Positions 7,601 through 15,013 of a stretch of 19,440 bases of DNA are shown here, piece after piece. The translations under genes and the position numbers were made by a program. The stretch is from the NCBI GenBank assembly GCA_021791455.1, contig JAJYWM010000174.1:1-19440 (forward strand). Direction: 5' to 3'. Numbering within the stretch: the first letter of the stretch is position 1; every line of letters starts with the position of its first letter. The stretch comes from a bacterium. Its GTDB lineage: Bacteria > Chloroflexota > Dormibacteria > UBA8260 > Bog-877. The notes under the pieces were generated by a model that was not told the DNA's origin, ran no database searches, and worked only from the letters and a program-made list of their open reading frames with translations.

Positions 7601-9096
7601 GCAACCCGGAGACGGTCTCCACCGACTTCGATTGCAGTTCCCGCCTCTACTTCGAACCGGTGGACCTGGAGGCGGTCCTCGAGATCTGCAACCAGGAGCT
7701 GCCGACCGGCGTCGTGGTCCAGTTCGGGGGGCAGACCGCGATCAACCTCGCCGCTCAGCTGGACCGGGCGGGGATCCCCCTGCTGGGATCCCCCAGCAAG
7801 TCGATAGAGCTGGCCGAGGACCGGGCCCAATTCGATGCGATGCTGGAGGAGCTCCGGGTCGCCAGACCGCCCGGCGCGACCACCAGGGATCCGGACAGGG
7901 CGGTCGCGATAGCGGAGGCGGTGGGCTACCCGGTCCTGGTGCGTCCCTCATTCGTGCTCGGCGGTCGCGCCATGGACGTCACCCACTCCGAGCAGGAGTT
8001 GCGCGCGTACCTGACCGACGCCCTGGCGGCCTCCGGGGATGCCGGTGGGGAGGTTCTGGTCGACAAGTACATCCTCGGCTTGGAGGTGGAGGTGGATGCC
8101 ATCTGCGACGGCCAGGAGGTGCTGATCCCGGGGATCATGGAGCATGTCGAGCGCGCCGGAGTTCACTCCGGAGACTCGATGGCGGTCTTCCCACCCCAGC
8201 GCCTCCATGACGACGTCATCTCCAAGCTCGCGGAAATCACGACCCAGCTGGCCCTGCGGACAGGGACAGTCGGGCTTATCAACGTGCAATACGTGGTCCA
8301 CCGGGGCCAGGTGCTGGTGATCGAGGTCAACCCCCGCTCCAGCCGGACGGTGCCGTTCCTCAGCAAGGTGACCGGGGTGCTGATGGTGGAGGCCGCCGTA
8401 GGTTGCATGCTGGGCGACCCCCTGCGGGCCCAGGGACTTGAGCCCGGGCTGCGCCCCTCCCCACCCCTGGTCGCGGTCAAGGCACCCGTGTTCTCCAGCC
8501 GCAAGCTGGAGCTGGTCGACACCGTCCTGGGTCCGGAGATGAGCTCCACCGGGGAGGTGATTGGGGTGGACACATCCCTGCCGGCCGCTCTGGAGAAGGC
8601 CTTCGAGGCTGCTCTGGGGACCCTGCCCACGCACGGGGGCGCTCTGGTCAGCATCGCGGATCAGGACAAGCCGGAGGGCCTGGCGGTCGCGGCCCGGCTC
8701 GCGGAGCTGGGCTTCCGCCTCTACGCCACGACAGGCACCGCCGCCGCCCTGGCTCAGGCGGGAGTGTCGGTCACTGAGGTCAGAAAGTTGAATCAGGGGC
8801 ATCCTGACGTGGTGGACGTCACCGTCGGCGGCCATGTGGGATTGGTGATAAACACGATCTCCAGGGTTGCGACGGACGAGGCACCGCACGCGGATGGGGC
8901 TCAGCCGGGAAGGCGCCCGGTGCGTGATGGATTTCGCATTCGCCAGGCGGCGGTACAACGGGGCATACCATGCCTGACCTCCCTCGACACCGCGGCTGCC
9001 CTGGTGCGCGCTCTGGAGAACTCCCGCCGCGGGGTGCTGCCCACCACCAGGACGATAGGCGAGCACCGCCGCGGCGGCCTGCCGGATGTGCCGTGA
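4642..9096 (+). CDS. carAB: Fused carbamoyl-phosphate synthase, glutaminase (CarA) + synthetase (CarB)
   Basis: One uninterrupted 1484-residue reading frame carries both subunits that most bacteria encode separately; it makes carbamoyl phosphate from glutamine, bicarbonate and two ATP. Residues 1-385 are CarA: class I amidotransferase with nucleophile C279 (AICLGHQ), H365 and E367 (YHPEGSPGP), and the TPQNHEF motif. A short Pro/Arg-rich linker follows, and CarB homology begins near residue 407 ([14 protein letters not shown]). The first ATP-grasp half has [12 protein letters not shown] and [20 protein letters not shown]. The second half starts at about [19 protein letters not shown] and has [13 protein letters not shown] and [18 protein letters not shown]. 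A C-terminal MGS-like allosteric domain contains an extra segment near 1409-1423. ATG 4642 is fixed by GGAGG 6 nt upstream. It overlaps pyrC by 8 nt and pyrK by 4 nt. Confidence 0.95.
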   Translation: [1484 protein letters not shown]

Positions 9097-9995
9097 CCGC
9101 GTCGAGCCAGCCCTCCGCCGCAGATCTGGTGGGCGAGAGTGACCTCACTCTGGCAGTCGAGGAAGTGGCTACCTGCCTGGGAGTCGACTCACTCGGGGAG
9201 AACCTGTTCGAGGTTCTCGTTCTGGCTCCCCGGATCCAATCCCTTGCGGAACCGGGCCAGTTCGCGCAGCTGCTGGTTGACGAGGGACCGGTTCCACTCC
9301 TGCGACGGCCATTCTCCTTCAGCCGCTCCGATCCCAGATCGGGGATGGTGTCGTTCTACCTGGCCGCCGTCGGGCAGGGGAGCCGGCGCTTGAGCCGGTT
9401 GCGCCCCGGCGACCAGCTGCGGATGCTGGGCCCCCTGGGACGCGGCTTCTCCCTGCCCGAGACCCGGGGCACCTCGGTCGTGGTGGCGGGAGGGCTGGGA
9501 GCCGCGCCGTTCCCGCTGCTGATGACACGTCTGCTCCAAGGCGACGAGAGGGTGGTCTTTGTGAACGGGGCCCGCCGGGCGCTGGAGCTCTACCCCGAAG
9601 AGCGGCTGCCCCGTGGGCTCAGTTCCCTGGTGGTCCGAACGGAGGATGGGTCGAGGGGGCAGGCGGGCCGGGTGACCGACGGCCTCTTGGACCTCATGAA
9701 GGGCGCTGACAGGGTTTACGCCTGCGGCCCCAATGCCATGCTGTCCGCGCTGGTCGCAATCTGGGAGGAGACCGGCCCGGGGGCGGGGGTTGAGCGACCG
9801 CGCCTCGAGGTCTCCATCGAGGCGCCCATGGGGTGCGGCTTCGGGACGTGCCTGGGCTGCGCGATCCCTCTGCGGCTGCCTTCTGGCGATCCTGCGGAGG
9901 GCCCGCTCGGCCTCTGCTGCCGCCAGGGCCCGGTGCTGGACGGCCGGGAGCTGGATTGGCCGCGACTCCTGCTCCAACCGTCTCACCTTGGCTGA
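9093..9995 (+). CDS. pyrK: Dihydroorotate dehydrogenase electron-transfer subunit
   Basis: Electron-transfer partner of class 1B dihydroorotate dehydrogenase. It carries FAD and a [2Fe-2S] cluster and passes electrons from PyrD to NAD+. In this 300-residue protein the flavin motif RPFSFS is at 72-77, the nucleotide-binding GGLGAAPFPLL at about 133-143, YACGPNAM at about 209-216, and the cluster ligands are C248, C253, C256 and C276 (CGFGTCLGC then CCRQGP). GTG 9093 is chosen because it forms a GTGA overlap with the carAB stop; an in-frame extension to 8970 would lie entirely inside carAB. No clear Shine-Dalgarno is present, consistent with coupled translation. It is about 40 residues longer than the Bacillus protein, mostly at the N-terminus. 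Confidence 0.93.
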   Translation: MTASSQPSAADLVGESDLTLAVEEVATCLGVDSLGENLFEVLVLAPRIQSLAEPGQFAQLLVDEGPVPLLRRPFSFSRSDPRSGMVSFYLAAVGQGSRRLSRLRPGDQLRMLGPLGRGFSLPETRGTSVVVAGGLGAAPFPLLMTRLLQGDERVVFVNGARRALELYPEERLPRGLSSLVVRTEDGSRGQAGRVTDGLLDLMKGADRVYACGPNAMLSALVAIWEETGPGAGVERPRLEVSIEAPMGCGFGTCLGCAIPLRLPSGDPAEGPLGLCCRQGPVLDGRELDWPRLLLQPSHLG

Positions 9996-10914
9996 CCGCG
10001 ACGTGACTCTGGAATGCCAGGTGGACCTGGGCCGAGGCCTCGTGCTTCCCAACCCCATAGGAGTTGCCTCCGGGACCTTTGGCTATGGCTTCGAGGCGGA
10101 GCGGATGGGAACCATCTCCGGGCTGGGCGCCATCTACACCAAGGGGACCACCCTGCTGCCTCGCAGCGGGAATCACCCTCCCCGCATCGCCGAGACCACG
10201 GCGGGGATGCTCAACTCAATCGGGCTGCAGAACCCGGGCGTCGCGGTGGTCGCCGGGGAGTACGCGAAACGGTGGGCTTCGTGGCCAGTGCCGGTGATCG
10301 TCAACGTCGCCGGTTCGGACATCCCCGACTACGTGGCGGTCTGCCAAAGGCTGACCGGGATCGAAGGGGTCGCCGGTCTGGAGCTCAACATATCCTGCCC
10401 CAACATCAGCCACGGCCTGGACTTCGGCACCGACCCCGCCCAGGCTGGGCGCCTCGTGGAAGCGGTGAGGCGCGCCACCGACCTGCCTCTTCTGGTGAAG
10501 TTGACACCCAACGTCACCGACATCACCTCCGTGGGCCGGGCGGTGGAGGCGGCTGGCGCGGACGGTGTGACAGCTGTCAACACCTACGTTGGGATGAAGA
10601 TAGCGGTGCCTCAGAGGGCTCCGGTCTTGCCAGGCTTGGGGACTGCGGGCCTGAGCGGTCCCGCCATCAAGCCGCTGGCCCTGGCGGCGGTGGCGGCCCT
10701 GCGCCGGGCGCTCGGCATTCCCATCGTCGGAATCGGGGGGATCGGATCGGCTGAGGATGCACTGGAGTTCCTGGTCGCCGGGGCCGACGCCGTTCAGGTC
10801 GGCACCGCCAACTTCTATCGCCCCGGAATCGCGGCGGAGGTGCTCGAGGGTTGCCTGCAGTTTGCGCAGGCCAATGCGCTTTCCAGTTGGCGCGACCTCC
10901 GGTGGAGGCCCTGA
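9988..10914 (+). CDS. pyrD: Dihydroorotate dehydrogenase, class 1B catalytic subunit
   Basis: FMN-containing TIM-barrel enzyme that oxidises dihydroorotate to orotate together with PyrK. Class 1 features are clear: PNPIGVASGTFGYG near residue 21, LNSIGLQNPG at about 75-84, LNISCPN with catalytic C137, VKLTPNVTDI with K171, and the C-terminal phosphate site GIGGIGSAEDALEFLVAGADAVQVGT. Presence of pyrK directly upstream marks it as the NAD+-linked 1B type. The start is uncertain: TTG 9988 (308 residues, overlapping pyrK by 8 nt) fits family length best; GTG 10003 would give 303 residues; neither has a convincing ribosome site. An open extension upstream to 9733 lies within pyrK and is a shadow. 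It is the last gene of the operon; pyrF and pyrE do not follow. Confidence 0.94.
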   Translation: MADRDVTLECQVDLGRGLVLPNPIGVASGTFGYGFEAERMGTISGLGAIYTKGTTLLPRSGNHPPRIAETTAGMLNSIGLQNPGVAVVAGEYAKRWASWPVPVIVNVAGSDIPDYVAVCQRLTGIEGVAGLELNISCPNISHGLDFGTDPAQAGRLVEAVRRATDLPLLVKLTPNVTDITSVGRAVEAAGADGVTAVNTYVGMKIAVPQRAPVLPGLGTAGLSGPAIKPLALAAVAALRRALGIPIVGIGGIGSAEDALEFLVAGADAVQVGTANFYRPGIAAEVLEGCLQFAQANALSSWRDLRWRP

Positions 10915-10981
10915 TCAGGCAAGCCTTCTGGCGGAGCGCTTTGTCCTGCCGTCGGCCGGCCAAACTCACCCGGACAAGGCA

Positions 10982-11007
10982 CCGGCCAGGGCGCTAGTCC
11001 CGGCCGG
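10982..11007. terminator. Hairpin between convergent transcription units
   Basis: CCGGCC (10982-10987) pairs with GGCCGG (11002-11007), and after a single bulged A, GGG (10989-10991) pairs with CCC (10999-11001), leaving a 7-nt loop. It lies 67 nt beyond the pyrD stop and spans the stop codon of the convergent minus-strand gene. It could end transcription of the pyr operon, or of both units. There is no U-tract on either strand. Confidence 0.42.
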
Positions 11008-13369
11008 CGAGCACCTGGTCCAGAGCGTCCAGGAGCATGTCCGCATGCTCTTCCTGGAATACGAGCGGGGGGCGGATCTTGAGCACATTGTGCCGCGGCC
11101 CGGTCGACCCGATGAGGATCCCCTTGTCCCGCATCCCATCGACGATCCGACCAGCATCCAGGGGAGCCCTGGTGGCGGGATCTGACACCAATTCCACGCC
11201 TATCAGGAGGCCGGCTCGGCGGATGTCTCCGAGGCATCGATGTCGGCGGGACAGGTCCCACAAGCCCGTGTCGATCCGCTGCGAAACCTCCCCGGCGTGG
11301 CTCACCAGGTGATCCCTCTCCAGGATGTCGAGGACGGCGTGAGCGGCAGCACAGGCCACCGGGTTGCCGCCAAATGTGCTGAACCAGCGCGCATGGTCCG
11401 CGAACCGCTCCACGATCTCGCGCCTTGTCACCACGGCCGCTATCGCCGCCCCATTCCCCATCGGCTTGCCCAAGGTGACTATGTCGGGTACCACTCCGGC
11501 CAGCTCGAACCCCCACATGCGCACCCCCGACCTGCCGAACCCCATCTGGACCTCATCGGCGATTAGGAGCCCGCCCCGCGATCTCCAGCGCCTCTGAAGG
11601 TCCTGGAGGTACTGAGGAGGGGGCGTCAGGATCCCCTCACTGCTCCACCCCGTATCCACAAGGAGGGCGCTGGGGCGGTGGCCGCGAGATGCCAGCTCGG
11701 CTATCGCCTGGTCCACCTTGGAGGAGTACCAGAGCGACCATCCCGGCTCTCCTGCTCTGGATGGGCCGAAATATCCGTCGGGCGCGGGAACAAGGGCCAC
11801 GTGGTCGGGTGCCGGCCTGCCCCGCCATTCCTCCGGAGAGCAGGCCGCGGTGACCGTGGTGGAGCCGTGGTAGGCGTTGGTCGAGACCACCGTGCCCTGG
11901 GCCCCGGTGAACGAGTTGGCCAGCCGCCAGGCGAGATCATTGGCCTCGCTGCCCGAGGTGGCGAACATGACCGTGTCCAAATCCGCTGGGAACATCTCGA
12001 GCAATCGCTCGGCGAGGTCCAGGGCGGGCAAGCTCAGGTAGCGGACGTTGGTGTTCAGCAGGGCCGCCTGGCGGGCCTGGGCACCCAGGACCAGGGGATG
12101 GCAGTGGCCGACGATGGGGACATTGTTGTAGGCATCGAGGTACCGTCGGCCGGCGGAGTCGAACAGCCACACCCCGCTGCCTCGCACCAGGTGCAGCGGG
12201 TTCGCGTAGAAGAGCGGCGAGAGGGCGGGACCGAAGACCCGCTGCCTGCGGTCGGCGAGGGCGCTGATGTTGGCCTGCGAGTCGACGTCCGGCGGTGCGC
12301 CTGACGCGGCCAGGCGCACCCGGTGCCTCCAGAGCTCGGTGCCCGTGGTCTCAACCGTCTCCAACATCTCCCACACGCCGGCCTGCCAACCCGCCACGTA
12401 CCTCGCGGTGGCGGGGAAACGCCGCATCCGAAATTGCGAGATGAGCACCAGCGCGACCCACCTGGCGCGCAGCAGGTCGGGAAGGAGCGCTATCTCGTCC
12501 TCCTCCAGGGGGATCAGAGTGGAGTACCCGGCGACAAGCGAAGCCAGTGCGGCCATCCCATCCCGGCGCTGCAGGAGCGCCTCCGCAGCGACCACGGAAT
12601 CGATGATGAGAGGGGCGTGGATCATGTCACCGAAGTCCAGAAACCCTGACAGTCGGCGGTCTTCGTCGAAGAGGAGATTGCTCAACGACAGATCGTTGTG
12701 GATCACCTGGGCGCGGAGCCGTCCCAGCTGAGTGCTGGGGCCGTCTTCGAACTCGTCCAGTGCCCTTTGCACCATCGCTCGCCGACCCGGGTCCTCGATC
12801 GTGGTGAGTAGGGGGCGCAGCTCCGGGACTCGTCGCAGGTCCCAGGAGAGAGTCCTTCCCGCTGCGGGGTGGAAGAAACCCCGCAAAGCGAGGTCCAGGC
12901 GCCCGCAGGCGATTCCCAATTCCCGCAGTGAGTCACGGTCGAAATCGTCTACCTTGAGGTGTCGGCCCGGGCTGGCGGTAAACAGTCTCGCCAGATGATG
13001 CTCTCCCGTCGCTGCGACCCAGTCGGCCCATTCCGCGCCGCCCACCGTTAGCTGCGGCCTCATCACCGGCAGCTGCGGGTCGAGTCGGCCGATGTGCCTC
13101 AGGGCGGCCCCCTGCATCTCCAGGACCTCGGGCCCGTCCTGCGAGCAGCTGACCTTGAGCACGAACCGACCCCGGGGCCCTGCCTCGACCAGAAAGTTCT
13201 GATCTCTTTCACCGCCCAGTCGGCGGAGACTTCCTTCCAGCCCGAAACACCGCGCGGCTAAGGACGCGGCCTCTGCGACGGTCAATTTGGGAGGGGCGCT
13301 GTCCACATGGCCGGGGAATTCTGGGTCCCGACCTCCAAGCTGGCTGGCCACCGGGGGTCGACCGGCCAT
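10994..13369 (-). CDS. Fused APH/hydroxylysine-kinase-like kinase + class-III aminotransferase-fold phospholyase
   Basis: A 791-residue two-domain protein. Residues about 28-330 are an aminoglycoside-phosphotransferase/choline-kinase fold with the catalytic loop HNDLSLSN (H224, D226, N231) and metal motif LDFGDM (D245), the 'DFGDM' form seen in hydroxylysine kinase. Residues about 365-790 are a PLP class-III aminotransferase fold: YLDAYNNVPIVGHCHP, ATSGSEAND, IADEVQMGFGRSG (PLP-ring D605), LGKPMGNG (Schiff-base K635), and FSTFGGNP. The YNNVP-VGHCHP motif is characteristic of the ethanolamine-phosphate/5-phosphohydroxylysine phospholyase (ETNPPL/PHYKPL) branch, which eliminates phosphate and ammonia rather than transaminating. 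The inference is that the protein phosphorylates an amino alcohol and then converts it to an aldehyde. ATG 13369 has only a weak AGGTG site. Related bacterial fusions are often near 1000 residues with a central peptidase-like domain, absent here. The true substrate is unknown. Confidence 0.88.
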   Translation of the reverse strand: MAGRPPVASQLGGRDPEFPGHVDSAPPKLTVAEAASLAARCFGLEGSLRRLGGERDQNFLVEAGPRGRFVLKVSCSQDGPEVLEMQGAALRHIGRLDPQLPVMRPQLTVGGAEWADWVAATGEHHLARLFTASPGRHLKVDDFDRDSLRELGIACGRLDLALRGFFHPAAGRTLSWDLRRVPELRPLLTTIEDPGRRAMVQRALDEFEDGPSTQLGRLRAQVIHNDLSLSNLLFDEDRRLSGFLDFGDMIHAPLIIDSVVAAEALLQRRDGMAALASLVAGYSTLIPLEEDEIALLPDLLRARWVALVLISQFRMRRFPATARYVAGWQAGVWEMLETVETTGTELWRHRVRLAASGAPPDVDSQANISALADRRQRVFGPALSPLFYANPLHLVRGSGVWLFDSAGRRYLDAYNNVPIVGHCHPLVLGAQARQAALLNTNVRYLSLPALDLAERLLEMFPADLDTVMFATSGSEANDLAWRLANSFTGAQGTVVSTNAYHGSTTVTAACSPEEWRGRPAPDHVALVPAPDGYFGPSRAGEPGWSLWYSSKVDQAIAELASRGHRPSALLVDTGWSSEGILTPPPQYLQDLQRRWRSRGGLLIADEVQMGFGRSGVRMWGFELAGVVPDIVTLGKPMGNGAAIAAVVTRREIVERFADHARWFSTFGGNPVACAAAHAVLDILERDHLVSHAGEVSQRIDTGLWDLSRRHRCLGDIRRAGLLIGVELVSDPATRAPLDAGRIVDGMRDKGILIGSTGPRHNVLKIRPPLVFQEEHADMLLDALDQVLAGRD

Positions 13370-13391
13370 GCGACGGCACCTACCCCAGCCG

Positions 13392-14363
13392 CTAAGGTCG
13401 CCCGACCAGGTCGTCTATCCGAGCCAGGGTAGGGGCCGTGAGCCTTGGCAAAACCTCCAGGGCTCCCAGGTTCTCCCGCACCTGAGCCACGCTGGTGGCA
13501 CCCGTGATCACGGTGGACACTCTGGGATTGGCAAGACACCAGGCGATCGCGAGCTGGGCCACAGAACACCCGAGCTCCTCTGCCAGTGGGATCAGGCGTC
13601 CCACGGCTTGGTTCTTGTCTGGGTCCGTCAGTTCGTCCCGGAGCCACTCATAACCCGGCAGGGTGGCACGGCTACCGTCGGGTATACCGTCAACGTACTT
13701 CCCGGTCAGCAGACCGGAGGCGAGCGGACTCCAGGTGGTCAGACCGAGTCCCCAGTCTTCGTACAGCCGGGAGTACTCGGCCTCCACCCGATCGCGGTGA
13801 AAGAGGTTGTATTGCGGCTGCTCCATCACGGGCTTGTGAAGGTGGTGGCGCTCAGCTATCTCATAGGCGGCGCGGATGTCCTCGGCTGGCCATTCAGAGG
13901 TTCCCCAATAGAGGGCGTACCCCTGGCTGACCATGTCGTGCATCGCCCATACGGTCTCCTCGATAGGGGTCTCAGGATCCGGCCGGTGGCAGAACGCGAG
14001 GTCGACGAAATCTAGCTGGAGCCGCTCCAAGGACCCCTCGATGGCCTGCCGGAGGTACTTACGGTTGAGCGTGTTCTCGACGTTCACGCCCTCGTGGATG
14101 CCCCAGAAGAATTTGGTCGAGACCACGAAGTCCCGGCGTTCCCATCCGGATCTGGCGAGAACCCGCCCCATGATCCGCTCGGACTCGCCTCCGGCATACA
14201 CCTCGGCATTGTCGAAGAAGTTCACGCCCGCCTCGCGGGCGGCTGACATGCTGGCCAGGGCCCTGTCCTCGTCCATCTGGTTGCCAAACGTGACCCAGGA
14301 GCCGAAGGAGATGGCGCTCACCTTGAGGCCGGACCGGCCCAGCCGTCGATAGAGCATTGCCAT
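13392..14363 (-). CDS. Aldo/keto reductase (AKR6 / Kv-beta-like)
   Basis: A 323-residue NADPH-dependent aldehyde/ketone reductase of the TIM-barrel AKR superfamily. The catalytic tetrad is visible: D51 and Y56 in [10 protein letters not shown]84 in VSTKFFWG, and H126 in FCHRPD. The QPQYNLFHR segment and [13 protein letters not shown] loop fit the potassium-channel-beta-subunit-like subgroup, and [16 protein letters not shown] is the C-terminal cofactor-phosphate site. ATG 14363 is chosen over upstream ATG 14372 and TTG 14381 because GAGGAGG lies 9 nt before it but directly abuts the other ATG. It is 22 bp upstream of the kinase/phospholyase gene on the same strand, so they are probably one operon. 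The natural role may be to reduce the aldehyde that the fused enzyme releases, which is inference. Confidence 0.9.
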   Translation of the reverse strand: MAMLYRRLGRSGLKVSAISFGSWVTFGNQMDEDRALASMSAAREAGVNFFDNAEVYAGGESERIMGRVLARSGWERRDFVVSTKFFWGIHEGVNVENTLNRKYLRQAIEGSLERLQLDFVDLAFCHRPDPETPIEETVWAMHDMVSQGYALYWGTSEWPAEDIRAAYEIAERHHLHKPVMEQPQYNLFHRDRVEAEYSRLYEDWGLGLTTWSPLASGLLTGKYVDGIPDGSRATLPGYEWLRDELTDPDKNQAVGRLIPLAEELGCSVAQLAIAWCLANPRVSTVITGATSVAQVRENLGALEVLPRLTAPTLARIDDLVGRP

Positions 14364-15013
14364 AGGGGACATCCTCCTCAATCAGGGATGCGCCCAAGCG
14401 GCCATCCCCACCACTCCATCGTACCCAGCGCTCAGCCCCGGTCCCCGGTTGGCTGGACCACCGGGACGTTTTGCGGCCCACCCCGAACGCAGCCCGCGAC
14501 CTCCCGCCCCACGGCGCGTACGCCCACCGAGGGATGCGCCTCTCGGGTCCTAGGTTGGGCCGCTTGATGTCCGATGAGCATTCGTGCAAACTATTTTCGT
14601 GATTGAAGTGGGCCATGGCAGAGCTACGTCCAATGCTCGGCTGGACGACCGCTTCGCCCGCTGCGTGGGCCACGCCAGCGGGCCGACTTGGCCTCCTGGC
14701 AGGCAATGGGCGCGGCTCGAAGAGCCGCCCGCTGTTGGTGCCCGGGGCCGCCTGAAGACAGACGGTTGCTCTTCGGTGCAGTTGGTTATCCGGCACCACG
14801 CGCCCTCCCGGGAATACACGGACACAAGCCGCGTGGCCGCCGCGCGACTGGTATTCCAGCACGCGGTCGAGGCGCTGGCGCGGGGGCGGCGCCTCGGTTG
14901 CGGGTCATGTTGGACGGGCCGCCGGCCCTCCCGTGGACGCGGATGATGGGCGCCAACCTCCGTTGTTCTGCCCAGGCCGATCTGGATCGTCTTGTCCAAT
15001 TTCCGGAGCACGC
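14364..15013. other. 650-bp divergent intergenic region without a recognised gene
   Basis: Lies between the divergent aldo/keto reductase (minus) and EVE gene (plus). Open frames exist on both strands but none gives a recognisable protein, and the long ones are the GC-rich, Arg/Pro-rich type expected from out-of-frame reading. One plus frame (14688-15017) ends with a 4-nt ATGA overlap with the EVE start; another (14584-14946) includes a plausible helix-like stretch TSRVAAARLVFQHAVEALARG. They might be pieces of one decayed gene, but I cannot identify it. A relatively AT-rich patch near 14563-14605 is the best place for a promoter; no convincing -35/-10 pair was seen. Confidence 0.4.

Noticed and set aside
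11678..12304. 208-codon plus-strand frame opposite the aminotransferase domain
   Set aside because: Gly/Val/Arg-rich shadow without motifs; the minus strand has PLP-site residues in order.
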